Shown piece by piece: positions 15,482 through 21,081 of a stretch of DNA of 27,927 nt. The notes beneath the pieces were generated by a model that worked only from the letters and a program-made list of their open reading frames with translations, was not told the DNA's origin and did not search any database. Where the stretch lies: IMG/VR virus record IMGVR_UViG_3300030108_003601, positions 3,723-31,649 of that record. One strand, written 5' to 3'. The stretch's first letter is position 1, and each line of letters begins with the position of its first letter. This DNA is from a virus. The translations under genes and the position numbers were made by a program.

Positions 15482-15498
15482 GCGTGAAAACGCTTTTT
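15482..15498 (+). terminator. Weak terminator-like GNRA hairpin
   Basis: GCGT-GAAA-ACGC followed by TTTTT is a 4-bp stem with a stable GAAA loop and a U tract. It could end transcription from the exonuclease operon. An overlapping stem, GCTTTT-TAC-AAAAGC (492-506 of this thousand), competes with it. Confidence 0.35.
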
Positions 15499-15541
15499 AC
15501 AAAAGCAGTTTCTCATGTATAAAACTCTATGGAAGGAACGG

Positions 15542-16147
15542 ATGAGAGAAATAAAATATAACTTTTTACATTGGGGGCCATGGGTATGTCATTTTAGATT
15601 ATTACCCGAGGAGTTAGAAGCTTTTAATAAATTACAAGACGGAGTAAACTTTCAAAAAGGTTTAGCCGGTCATTTAAAAGACGAGTACGAGTTAGATAGA
15701 AACAGAGTCTTTACAATAATTTATCCGTATCTTAGTAGCTACGCGCAGGGTATTTACGATTATAGACAAGTTAAATTAAAACCAGGATTTGATTTAAGAT
15801 CCGCTTGGATCAACCGTCAAAAGAAAAATGAATTTAATCCACCACACACTCACGACGACGATTTATCTTTCGTGGCATATACAAAAATCCCTGAAGGATT
15901 AGAAAAAGAATGCAGAGAGGCTGTACACAATAGCCCTGGTCCAGGTTGTATCTCTTTTGATTTTAATATACCAGGCGGAAGTTTTAATAATTTATTTTTA
16001 AATACGCACGCTCACTTACCTAGTGTAGGTGACATGTTTATTTTTCCAGCTCAGTTACCACACTGGGTGTATCCATTTAAAACAACAGAAGGTGAAAGAG
16101 TTTCCATTTCTGGAAATATAAGATTGTATGACGGCCAAAAAAAGTAA
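15542..16147 (+). CDS. 2-oxoglutarate/Fe(II)-dependent oxygenase 3 (2OG-FeII_Oxy_5-like)
   Basis: The start is placed at 15542, because GGAAGGA lies 5-11 nt upstream; an ATG at 15515 has no such site. The 201-residue product has NPPHTHDDDLSFVAY with H104-x-D106 (or H102), then GDMFIFPAQLPHWVYPF with H174, and ERVSISGNI with R186. The layout matches the putative 2OG-Fe(II) oxygenase family of T4-like cyanophages and other marine phages. It begins a second cluster of oxygenases. The substrate is unknown. It overlaps the next gene by 20 nt. Confidence 0.85.
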   Translation: MREIKYNFLHWGPWVCHFRLLPEELEAFNKLQDGVNFQKGLAGHLKDEYELDRNRVFTIIYPYLSSYAQGIYDYRQVKLKPGFDLRSAWINRQKKNEFNPPHTHDDDLSFVAYTKIPEGLEKECREAVHNSPGPGCISFDFNIPGGSFNNLFLNTHAHLPSVGDMFIFPAQLPHWVYPFKTTEGERVSISGNIRLYDGQKK

Positions 16148-16412
16148 ATATAAATCGATAGTTATAAAGAAGAAAAGATATAACTTTTACAAAATTACCT
16201 GGGTCGATCCGACGGGCGATTCGGGGCACGCGACAGCCGAGGAGTTTGTAAAGTTTAAAGCTAGTGTTATGGTAACGCAAGCATATTTATTTAGTAAAGA
16301 TAAAAAGTTTATTAGAACGTTTGCATCCTATGAAGAAGGTGATGAATTATTCTCTGATCGAAATATATTTCCAAGAGGATGCGTTGTTAAGATGGAAAAG
16401 GTTCTTTTGTGA
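16128..16412 (+). CDS. Conserved marine phage hypothetical protein
   Basis: The 94-residue basic protein has the segments YKITWVDPTGDSGHATAEE, VTQAYLFSKDKKFIRTFASYEEG and RNIFPRGCVVKMEKV. It reads as a compact beta-rich domain, similar to what I recall as a conserved protein of marine phages, with no known activity. It lies between two oxygenase genes, overlapping one by 20 nt and the other by 4 nt, so it is translated with them. Confidence 0.65.
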   Translation: MTAKKSKYKSIVIKKKRYNFYKITWVDPTGDSGHATAEEFVKFKASVMVTQAYLFSKDKKFIRTFASYEEGDELFSDRNIFPRGCVVKMEKVLL

Positions 16413-16942
16413 TACAGATTTTAGACAACTTCTTTGAAGATGTGTTGTTTCAAAATATTAAAAACCACTGCGTAACTAAATTATATTACACACCCAAGTA
16501 TTACGACGACCCTGATGTAGCCGATATACGAGATAAGACTACACATTATGGCAGTAGATACATTTTAAATAATGATCCAAAGTTGTTAGATGTTTTTGTT
16601 CAACAGGCAAATAAAAAATTTAATATTAAAATAAAAAAACTTCATCCAGACTGTGGTGTTGATATGAGAAACTACGATAGATTTGTTCCTCACACAGACA
16701 CCGCGCTTGGAGCTAAAGTAAATGTTTTAGTAATGATAAGTGGACCAACAGCAGTAAACAATGGGACTGTTTTTTATAGTGGTGAAAAGGACAAGGAAGA
16801 GTTAGATATCCATGTAGGTTTTAGAGAAAACAGAGCCGTGTTATTTCCATCTGGTTGGATTCACTCTGCTCATTTAAGTAACGTTCCTAATTTAAGAAGA
16901 CATACTGCCACTTTGTTTATACAAGACTACGAAAGGATTTAA
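16409..16942 (+). CDS. 2-oxoglutarate/Fe(II)-dependent oxygenase 4
   Basis: The start is a GTG at 16409 that overlaps the previous stop (GTGA). The 177-residue protein has H95-x-D97 in VPHTDTAL, H152 or H155 in WIHSAHLSN, and R164 in RRHTATLFI. The N-terminus IQILDNFFEDVLF resembles that of oxygenase 1, and the central NNGTVFYSG...DIHVGFRENRAVLFPS block parallels it too. The two are therefore distant members of one subfamily. Its 3' end overlaps the convergent small terminase gene by 4 nt. Confidence 0.85.
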   Translation: MIQILDNFFEDVLFQNIKNHCVTKLYYTPKYYDDPDVADIRDKTTHYGSRYILNNDPKLLDVFVQQANKKFNIKIKKLHPDCGVDMRNYDRFVPHTDTALGAKVNVLVMISGPTAVNNGTVFYSGEKDKEELDIHVGFRENRAVLFPSGWIHSAHLSNVPNLRRHTATLFIQDYERI

Positions 16943-17454
16943 TCTGAATTATCTGATACCAGCTTTGGTTTTTCTTTTACTTTTTCTTTCAATTCTTCCT
17001 CACTTATACCATCTAGAATTGGAGAGTAGTCATCGATTATTCGTTTCATTCGTGATTCTAGTTCTTCTGTTGTTAGGTCTTCTAACTTGCCAGTTCGTAT
17101 TATCTTCTGTTCAATATATAGACCTGCAGCCTTTCCGCGTGCAACTTCTGCGTTGACAGCTGCTGACCAGGCTCCCTTTTTAAGAGCTTCTTTTCTGATC
17201 TGTCCCAACTCTGCAATATGTTTTTCATAAGTGACTTCATATTTTTTCTGCCACTCTTCTCTAAGTTCTCCAATGTATTTAACAACTAGCGGATACAATT
17301 TTGGATTCTGTAGTTTACTTGCGTATTGTCTTGCAGAGTCTTTTGCAAAGCCAGCATCAACCGCACACTCGGTTGCTGTTTTCCTGCCTTCGTTTGTAAC
17401 CAGCTCGTATGCGAATTTCATCTGTTGTTCAGTTAATTTCTTTGGTAAACCCAT
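16939..17454 (-). CDS. terS: Terminase small subunit (Terminase_2-like)
   Basis: The 171-residue protein begins KLTEQQMKFAYELVTNEGRK, then TATECAVDAGFAKDSARQYASKLQNPK, the DNA-binding helix-turn-helix of Terminase_2/XtmA-type small subunits. Long helices follow (residues 55-120) that would oligomerise, then an acidic tail for contact with the large subunit. It should recognise the packaging site. It lies on the strand opposite to terL and 5 kb away, between oxygenase genes. Upstream there is no clear Shine-Dalgarno sequence. Confidence 0.8.
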   Translation of the reverse strand: MGLPKKLTEQQMKFAYELVTNEGRKTATECAVDAGFAKDSARQYASKLQNPKLYPLVVKYIGELREEWQKKYEVTYEKHIAELGQIRKEALKKGAWSAAVNAEVARGKAAGLYIEQKIIRTGKLEDLTTEELESRMKRIIDDYSPILDGISEEELKEKVKEKPKLVSDNSD

Positions 17455-17456
17455 AC

Positions 17457-17485
17457 TTGATATTTAGTACAACTTAGTCTATAAA
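17457..17485 (+). promoter_or_regulatory. Sigma70-type promoter, possibly leaderless
   Basis: TTGATA (17457-17462), a 17-bp spacer and TATAAA (17480-17485). Exactly 7 nt later (17493) is the ATG of a six-codon mini-ORF (MFTGKL, stop at 17511-17513) directly joined to the ATG of the oxygenase at 17514. Transcription would begin at about that first ATG. Confidence 0.65.
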
Positions 17486-17491
17486 TCAACC

Positions 17492-17506
17492 TATGTTTAC
17501 TGGAAA
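17492..17506 (+). repeat. 15-bp direct repeat, upstream copy
   Basis: TATGTTTACTGGAAA here is identical to 18062-18076, where it forms the start (MFTG) of the next gene. The two copies are 570 bp apart and bound the oxygenase gene 17514-18059. Confidence 0.85.
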
Positions 17507-17513
17507 GTTATAA

Positions 17514-18059
17514 ATGAAAACAATATTGTTAGACGACATATTATCAGAGAAAGAGCTGTATTTTGTATACAATGAAATAATAGGTGCCTCTACTTGGTCT
17601 GTTGGTACTACTTCAGACTATGTTGAATATCCTTCCAACAAAAGATTTGCTGGTGGTGCTAAGTTTTTAGTGAAGCACGGAGATGGAACGGTCTTAAATT
17701 ACCCGCTTTATTTTTGGGGACAAACTTTAGTGCATAGAATGGCTAAAATATTAGAGCAGAAAAATATTGGAATGCATACAAAACTTAAACGAATGTGGTT
17801 TTTATCTACAACGACAGGGTCACCTTTACATTATCTGCATCCTGATGGAGAAGATAATACCCATTCTATTTTATTTTTTATAACTCCGGTTTGGAAAACT
17901 GGTTGGAGAGGATCTTTTTATGTGGACGGAGAAGAGTTTAAATTTAAACCTGGTAGTGCTGTAGTCTTTGATTCTAAAGAATATCACACAGGAGAGGATC
18001 CAATTTCTGAGACGTACAATTGGCAAAGAGTAACTTTAAATATGATAGTTGAAAGATAG
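17514..18059 (+). CDS. 2-oxoglutarate/Fe(II)-dependent oxygenase 5
   Basis: The 181-residue protein has H109-x-D111 in HYLHPDGED, H158 in EYHTGEDP and R172 in QRVTLNMIV. SILFFITPVWKTGWRGSFYV lies between as jelly-roll strands, so the active site is complete. It sits between two copies of a 15-bp repeat, and the upstream copy is a truncated start of the downstream gene, so it looks like a cassette inserted in front of that gene. It would be expressed from the promoter at 17457, with translation possibly coupled to the mini-ORF ending in TAA just before its ATG. The substrate is unknown. Confidence 0.84.
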   Translation: MKTILLDDILSEKELYFVYNEIIGASTWSVGTTSDYVEYPSNKRFAGGAKFLVKHGDGTVLNYPLYFWGQTLVHRMAKILEQKNIGMHTKLKRMWFLSTTTGSPLHYLHPDGEDNTHSILFFITPVWKTGWRGSFYVDGEEFKFKPGSAVVFDSKEYHTGEDPISETYNWQRVTLNMIVER

Positions 18060-18061
18060 AT

Positions 18062-18076
18062 TATGTTTACTGGAAA
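18062..18076 (+). repeat. 15-bp direct repeat, downstream copy
   Basis: Identical to 17492-17506. This copy covers the start codon and first codons of the gene at 18063. Confidence 0.85.
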
Positions 18077-18287
18077 AGTATTAAGAGCGGCATTAGATAA
18101 ATTTATGAAAGGCGAGGTAGCAGCCAATGCAAGAGTGCAAGTTATCCTGCCAAATGGTGAGTTTTATGACATCACGGGTGTGAAGTTATTAGAAAACAAA
18201 TTGATTGGTGTAAGAGAATCTCATAGACTGGCCATTACAATATCCCCTGAACAATGGAAAATGGGAAAGGTTATTAAAAAACTATGA
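18063..18287 (+). CDS. Conserved small phage protein
   Basis: The 74-residue basic protein has RAALDKFMKGEVAANARVQVILPNGEFYDITGVKLLENKLIG, an N-terminal helix followed by a small beta domain, and a SHRLAITI segment. I recall similar proteins in marine phages, function unknown. Its first five codons are duplicated at 17493, just after a promoter, suggesting that it was once the promoter-proximal gene before the oxygenase was placed in between. It overlaps the next gene by 4 nt. Confidence 0.68.
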   Translation: MFTGKVLRAALDKFMKGEVAANARVQVILPNGEFYDITGVKLLENKLIGVRESHRLAITISPEQWKMGKVIKKL

Positions 18288-18892
18288 GTTACGATCACAA
18301 AATAATAGATCAAAAGTATCACATGAAAGGTTTAATTACTAAAGATGTGTGTAAACAGCTGATACAATTTTACGAAGATAAAATACATATGGCCACGCCC
18401 GAGGAGAGTTATAAGTTTGAAGAAGATAAAACAATAACAGATACTTTTGGTTGCTTAAATATATCTCAACTTAGAGACACTGAAGGTTTTCAAGAGCCTT
18501 ACAAAATCATATTAAACTACCTTCGAATTGTTCTAACTAACTACGAATTGTTTGTTCGTAATACTTTCTGCCCTAGTTTTAAAAATATTTTCATGACAAA
18601 TACCAACAACATAAGAATCCTAAAGTACGATGTTGGACAATGTATTAAAGATCATTCTGATATTGATGGATTTACAAGAGGATCTTTGACAATCAATCTT
18701 AATGACGATTACGAAGGCGGTGAGTTTAGATTCTTTGGTGGACAAGAAAAGGTAAGATTGTCTGAAGGCGAGGCAATGCTTTTCCCTGCAGAGCCTATTT
18801 GGATTCATGGCACTGAGCCCGTAACGAAAGGCGCTCGTTATACAATTAATTGTTTCTTGAGATTGCCACCACAAACTAACGAAACCAAATGA
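18284..18892 (+). CDS. 2-oxoglutarate/Fe(II)-dependent oxygenase 6 (P4Hc-like)
   Basis: The 202-residue protein has H124-x-D126 in KDHSDIDG, then SLTINLNDDYEGGEFRFFGG, the strand pair typical of prolyl-4-hydroxylase-like enzymes. H175 follows in WIHGTEPV, and R185 in ARYTINCFLR. This is the most P4H-like of the seven. Such phage enzymes could hydroxylate protein side chains, nucleotides or small molecules; the sequence alone does not say which. It overlaps genes on both sides by 4 nt. Confidence 0.88.
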   Translation: MSYDHKIIDQKYHMKGLITKDVCKQLIQFYEDKIHMATPEESYKFEEDKTITDTFGCLNISQLRDTEGFQEPYKIILNYLRIVLTNYELFVRNTFCPSFKNIFMTNTNNIRILKYDVGQCIKDHSDIDGFTRGSLTINLNDDYEGGEFRFFGGQEKVRLSEGEAMLFPAEPIWIHGTEPVTKGARYTINCFLRLPPQTNETK

Positions 18893-19422
18893 AGTTATCT
18901 TTCTGTATCCCTGGAAAAGTATATTGGATAACTAATTTTTTAGACTATGGCTTATACAAAGGTATTCATGATGCCATTATCAAAGAAAGAAATAAGATCA
19001 ACCTGCATTCATCAGAAGGTAAATGGAGTGATGACTTGATTGCTAATATTGTACCCCCACTGAGAGTGGGTGTGAGTAAGTATCAACCCTTTGATCAGTT
19101 AAAAACATTGGTTAGACACAATGCTTTTTTTAAAATGGATGATCTAATCGAGATGAATACTAACATTCATTACATGAAGAAAGGTGCTGGTATAAACTGG
19201 CACGACGATGGAGGTTGGAAATATGGAGCAACCCTTTACATAAATCACAAATGGCATAGGCAATGGGGCGGTGAGTTTATGTTTACGGATAACGATGGCC
19301 ACGGCTGGATACCACCGGTTGGCAATTCTTTGGTTATAGTAAAAGCTCCGATAGCACATAAAGTTAACCCTGTACTGAGTCCGGTCATGCCCAGGATTTC
19401 TGTACAATTATTTATGAAATAG
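18889..19422 (+). CDS. 2-oxoglutarate/Fe(II)-dependent oxygenase 7
   Basis: The 177-residue protein has H105-x-D107 in NWHDDGGW, ATLYINHKWHRQWGGEFMF, H157 in PIAHKVNPV and R169 in PRISVQLF. The triad and the 2-oxoglutarate ligand are present. The WGGEF strand also fits small P4Hc-type enzymes. It ends the oxygenase run; a TTGACA 2 nt after its stop has no good -10 partner. Confidence 0.86.
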   Translation: MKLSFCIPGKVYWITNFLDYGLYKGIHDAIIKERNKINLHSSEGKWSDDLIANIVPPLRVGVSKYQPFDQLKTLVRHNAFFKMDDLIEMNTNIHYMKKGAGINWHDDGGWKYGATLYINHKWHRQWGGEFMFTDNDGHGWIPPVGNSLVIVKAPIAHKVNPVLSPVMPRISVQLFMK

Positions 19423-19447
19423 ATTGACAAACTGATGGAGTGTAGTA

Positions 19448-19822
19448 GTGAAACCAGAAAAGAAATTTTGGTATGAAATTAAAGCGTTCAATCTTAAAAA
19501 TAATTGCAAATTATCATTTACACGCGTGGAAAATACTGCTTCATGGGGGACTCCTGATATACTGGGCTATAATCTTTCTGGCAACTTTTTCACTATCGAA
19601 TTAAAAGTAACAAAGACCAACAAGGTACGCCTGTCTCCACATCAAATTGCGTTTCATGTGAAACATCCTAACAATACATTTATTCTAGTTAAGGCCCTCT
19701 CCCTTAACTCCATAAAACTTTATGAGGGAAGGTATATCAAGGATCTTGACGCTTGTGGCTTGAAGCTTGATGCTTGCGCCTCACAGCTTGAGGCTTGTTT
19801 CTCGAAGCTTGAGTCTCTGTAG
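19448..19822 (+). CDS. PD-(D/E)XK nuclease, resolvase/VRR-NUC-like
   Basis: The start is a GTG at 19448, with GGAG 7 nt upstream. Residues 24-70 carry FTRVENTASWGTPDILG (D37), FTIELKV (E51-x-K53) and SPHQIAF (Q66), the active site of small phage resolvase-like and VRR-NUC-type nucleases. It may resolve branched DNA before packaging. Residues 100-124 (DACGLKLDACASQLEAC) are translated from the GCTTG repeat array and are probably a late addition. Its 3' end overlaps the convergent minus-strand gene by 86 nt. Confidence 0.78.
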   Translation: MKPEKKFWYEIKAFNLKNNCKLSFTRVENTASWGTPDILGYNLSGNFFTIELKVTKTNKVRLSPHQIAFHVKHPNNTFILVKALSLNSIKLYEGRYIKDLDACGLKLDACASQLEACFSKLESL

Positions 19823-19928
19823 CTTGAGCCTCATCAGCTTGTTGCTTGTTCCTTGCAGCTTGCTCCTCAAACTCCTTCCGGATCTTTCGCATCTCTTTCC
19901 AGTAAAGCGGGGATTTAAATTCGAACAT
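19737..19928 (-). CDS. Small coiled-coil protein with repeat-encoded tail
   Basis: The ATG (19928-19926) overlaps the stop of the upstream minus-strand gene (TAATG). The 63-residue product starts FEFKSPLYWKEMRKIRKEFEEQ, a plausible helical protein. From about residue 24 the sequence is the Ala/Gln/Lys-rich translation of the GCTTG repeat array in antisense. The first 25 residues look genuinely protein-coding; the rest may vary between relatives. The function is unknown. Confidence 0.55.
   Translation of the reverse strand: MFEFKSPLYWKEMRKIRKEFEEQAARNKQQADEAQATETQASRNKPQAVRRKHQASSHKRQDP
19745..19866. repeat. Imperfect GCTTG-rich repeat array
   Basis: About a dozen CTTG cores spaced roughly 7-16 nt apart, with variants such as AGCTTGAGGCTTG and TTGCGCCTCA. 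It is richer in G and C than the surrounding DNA. It lies in the convergent 3' ends of two genes and encodes low-complexity C-termini in both. A related isolated unit is at 20597-20618. Confidence 0.75.
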
Positions 19929-20560
19929 TAGTGCTTGCCGTAAACTACGTTTGAAATTCTACCATCCCAACACGCGCGGCAATCTCCGCATTCGTTGTTT
20001 TGCTTTGGAGCTGGGCAAAAGTGACCTTCACTAGTGAACGTTTTATTTAAATCACTTGAGACGGTAGAAGTATTTCTCCAACCCTTGGGCGCCTTGTCTT
20101 TTGACTGGTCGACCATGGGAACAGAAAACCTGATTATTAAATTTTTAGGACACTCAGGCAAGAAGGCTTTGACCCATGCTTCTCGAGTTGGCATCCAGTG
20201 CTTAACTGTTGGCGTTAACTTTGCAACAGCAAAAATTTTCAATAAGTGTTCTTCGTCCTGGATGTCTCCGGAATCGTGCCATCTGAATACATTTGCTTTT
20301 TTAGAATTGATCAACATCGCCATTGCACCAACCCACAGCGGTGAACGGATGGCGTTCAACCTTCTGTACTGTGCAGCCTGTACAACTTTAAAAACATAGC
20401 AGCCTTTTAATGCATAGCAATTGTAACAGACAGAGCCTGGAATTTTTTGAAGCTTGCCGCCGGTCTTGCATTCCTTTGCAGGTAAACCGTAAGACCATCC
20501 AGGCATCTTGCTTGGTCTAGATAATCCGCCGACAATTTTTAACGCTTCTTCTGTTTTCAT
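19928..20560 (-). CDS. GP88-like cysteine-rich protein, possible iron-sulfur enzyme
   Basis: The 210-residue protein has GLSRPSKMPGWSYGLPAKEC, then GSVCYNCYALKGCYVFK and FRWHDSGDIQDEEHL. Late in the chain is a cysteine cluster, CPAPKQNNECGDCRACWDG. This resembles the phage 'gene product 88' family and, more distantly, Gp37/Gp68-type proteins with radical-SAM-like features, from which I infer an iron-sulfur cluster. The first block has CYNC rather than the canonical CxxxCxxC. The reaction is unknown. Its promoter places the transcript start at or next to the ATG. Confidence 0.68.
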   Translation of the reverse strand: MKTEEALKIVGGLSRPSKMPGWSYGLPAKECKTGGKLQKIPGSVCYNCYALKGCYVFKVVQAAQYRRLNAIRSPLWVGAMAMLINSKKANVFRWHDSGDIQDEEHLLKIFAVAKLTPTVKHWMPTREAWVKAFLPECPKNLIIRFSVPMVDQSKDKAPKGWRNTSTVSSDLNKTFTSEGHFCPAPKQNNECGDCRACWDGRISNVVYGKH

Positions 20561-20567
20561 AATATCC

Positions 20568-20596
20568 TATATAATCCTTTAGTAGTCATTTGTCAA
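20568..20596 (-). promoter_or_regulatory. Sigma70-type promoter, possibly leaderless
   Basis: On the minus strand TTGACA (20596-20591), a 17-bp spacer and TATATA (20573-20568) lie exactly 7 nt before the ATG at 20560. The predicted start of transcription falls on or just before the initiation codon. The TATCCTATAT element (20563-20572) covers the -10 box. Confidence 0.7.
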
Positions 20597-20618
20597 GCTT
20601 GAGGCTTGCGCCTCAAGC
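20597..20618. repeat. Perfect 9-bp inverted repeat, GCTTGAGGC unit
   Basis: GCTTGAGGC, loop TTGC, GCCTCAAGC. It abuts the -35 box of the minus-strand promoter and resembles units of the array at 19745-19866. It could be a mobile repeat unit or an upstream regulatory site. Confidence 0.75.
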
Positions 20619-20699
20619 GTCCAGTATTTTAGCCACAACCTATAGTTGTACAACTGCAAGTTGTATACAGGGTTTCTGTATCACCTGACCAGCAACGCG

Positions 20700-20724
20700 C
20701 CCGGTACTAGTATCGGGTCTTTTA
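20700..20724 (+). terminator. Hairpin followed by TCTTTTA
   Basis: CCCGGTAC (20700-20707) pairs with GTATCGGG (20710-20717) with one G-T wobble and a tight loop, then TCTTTTA. It is terminator-like for plus-strand transcription, but the U tract is short. Confidence 0.4.
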
Positions 20725-20746
20725 TCGGAAGCTATCCGCGTTCAAC

Positions 20747-20804
20747 TGATCTCAAGTCCTGCGAGTCCGCGCGCACCATAATTGCATCGCAGGACTAGAG
20801 ATCA
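20747..20804 (+). other. 18-bp-arm hairpin (17 of 18 pairs)
   Basis: TGATCTCAAGTCCTGCGA (20747-20764) pairs with 20787-20804 with one mismatch, around a 22-nt loop that includes GCGCGC. This is far longer than expected by chance. Its last five bases are shared with the next hairpin, so only one of the two can form fully. Confidence 0.8.
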
Positions 20805-20866
20805 GGGCGGGAAGAACGAGCCATGACGAGCTAAACCAACCCCGCCTGATCTTACTTATTTTTTCC
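20800..20866 (+). terminator. GC-rich hairpin with downstream T tract
   Basis: GATCAGG (20800-20806) pairs with CCTGATC (20845-20851), continuing after one bulged G with CGGG/CCCG. This is followed by TTACTTATTTTTT. It looks like an intrinsic terminator on the plus strand and is mutually exclusive with the base of the preceding hairpin. Confidence 0.55.
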
Positions 20867-20922
20867 GGTATAAGTCCCGTAAGTCAGTTATTATTATGGC
20901 TCATGACTCTGGAGCCCAATGC

Positions 20923-21081
20923 TTAGAAAGGTATATCGTCGTCCTTATCGTCCGACGGGATACTATCAAGCTCGGTATCAAGTGAATTTATTTCACTATC
21001 AATTTTGTTTCGTAAGTCTACCAATGCAAGTTTTTTTGCCTGTAGTATTACTCGCTCAACCATGTTGTTATCTTTGCTCAT
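20923..21081 (-). CDS. 52-residue protein with SSB-like C-terminal tail
   Basis: The ATG (21081-21079) overlaps the stop of the upstream minus-strand gene (ATGA). The product has a helical N-terminal part (ERVILQAKKLALVDLRNKIDSEINSLDTEL) and ends SIPSDDKDDDIPF. DDDIPF is the exact tip of bacterial SSB proteins, which docks onto partner enzymes such as exonuclease I, RecQ, PriA and RecO. There is no OB fold, so this is not an SSB. It may mimic the tail to recruit or block host repair proteins; that is inference from the motif. Confidence 0.68.
   Translation of the reverse strand: MSKDNNMVERVILQAKKLALVDLRNKIDSEINSLDTELDSIPSDDKDDDIPF

Larger units (their letters stand above)
15314..15541. other. 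Noncoding interval with repeats and small hairpins
   Basis: About 230 nt lie between the exonuclease stop and the ribosome binding site (AAGGA) of the next gene. The interval holds five copies of TACAATG, three of them in 11-bp tandem units (15423-15455). It also holds the inverted repeat AGGGA-AA-TCCCT (15462-15473), a CGCGCGCGCG run (15475-15484) and a GCGT-GAAA-ACGC stem followed by TTTTT (15482-15498). A 70-codon frame through it is driven by repeats and looks spurious. A replication origin or regulatory site is possible. Confidence 0.5.
20561..20922. other. Structured noncoding region between gene blocks
   Basis: No credible gene is seen in these 362 nt. The region contains a promoter for the minus-strand gene at 20560 and the inverted repeats ACAAC-CTATA-GTTGT (20635-20649) and TACAACT-GCA-AGTTGTA (20649-20665). 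It also has a CCCGGTAC/GTATCGGG stem (20700-20717), a long stem 20747-20804 overlapping another at 20800-20851, and GGCTC/GAGCC (20898-20916). It is richer in GC than coding DNA nearby. A small RNA, origin or recombination site is possible. I could not fold it as a tRNA. Confidence 0.6.

Noticed and set aside
15333-15545. 70-codon plus-strand ORF
   Set aside because: It runs through the TACAATG repeats and a CG run, has no ribosome binding site and overlaps the start region of oxygenase 3.
19424-19450. Promoter before the nuclease gene at 19448
   Set aside because: TTGACA is present at 19424-19429 but no acceptable -10 box follows at 15-19 bp.
19745-19866. CRISPR-like array
   Set aside because: The units are short and irregular, with no constant-length repeat and spacer, and there are no cas genes.
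20034-20399. 121-codon plus-strand ORF
   Set aside because: It is antisense to the GP88-like gene, which has conserved cysteine blocks and its own promoter.
20627-20870. tRNA or tmRNA
   Set aside because: I could not find a consistent acceptor stem, anticodon arm and T-loop; the stems are too long and overlapping.
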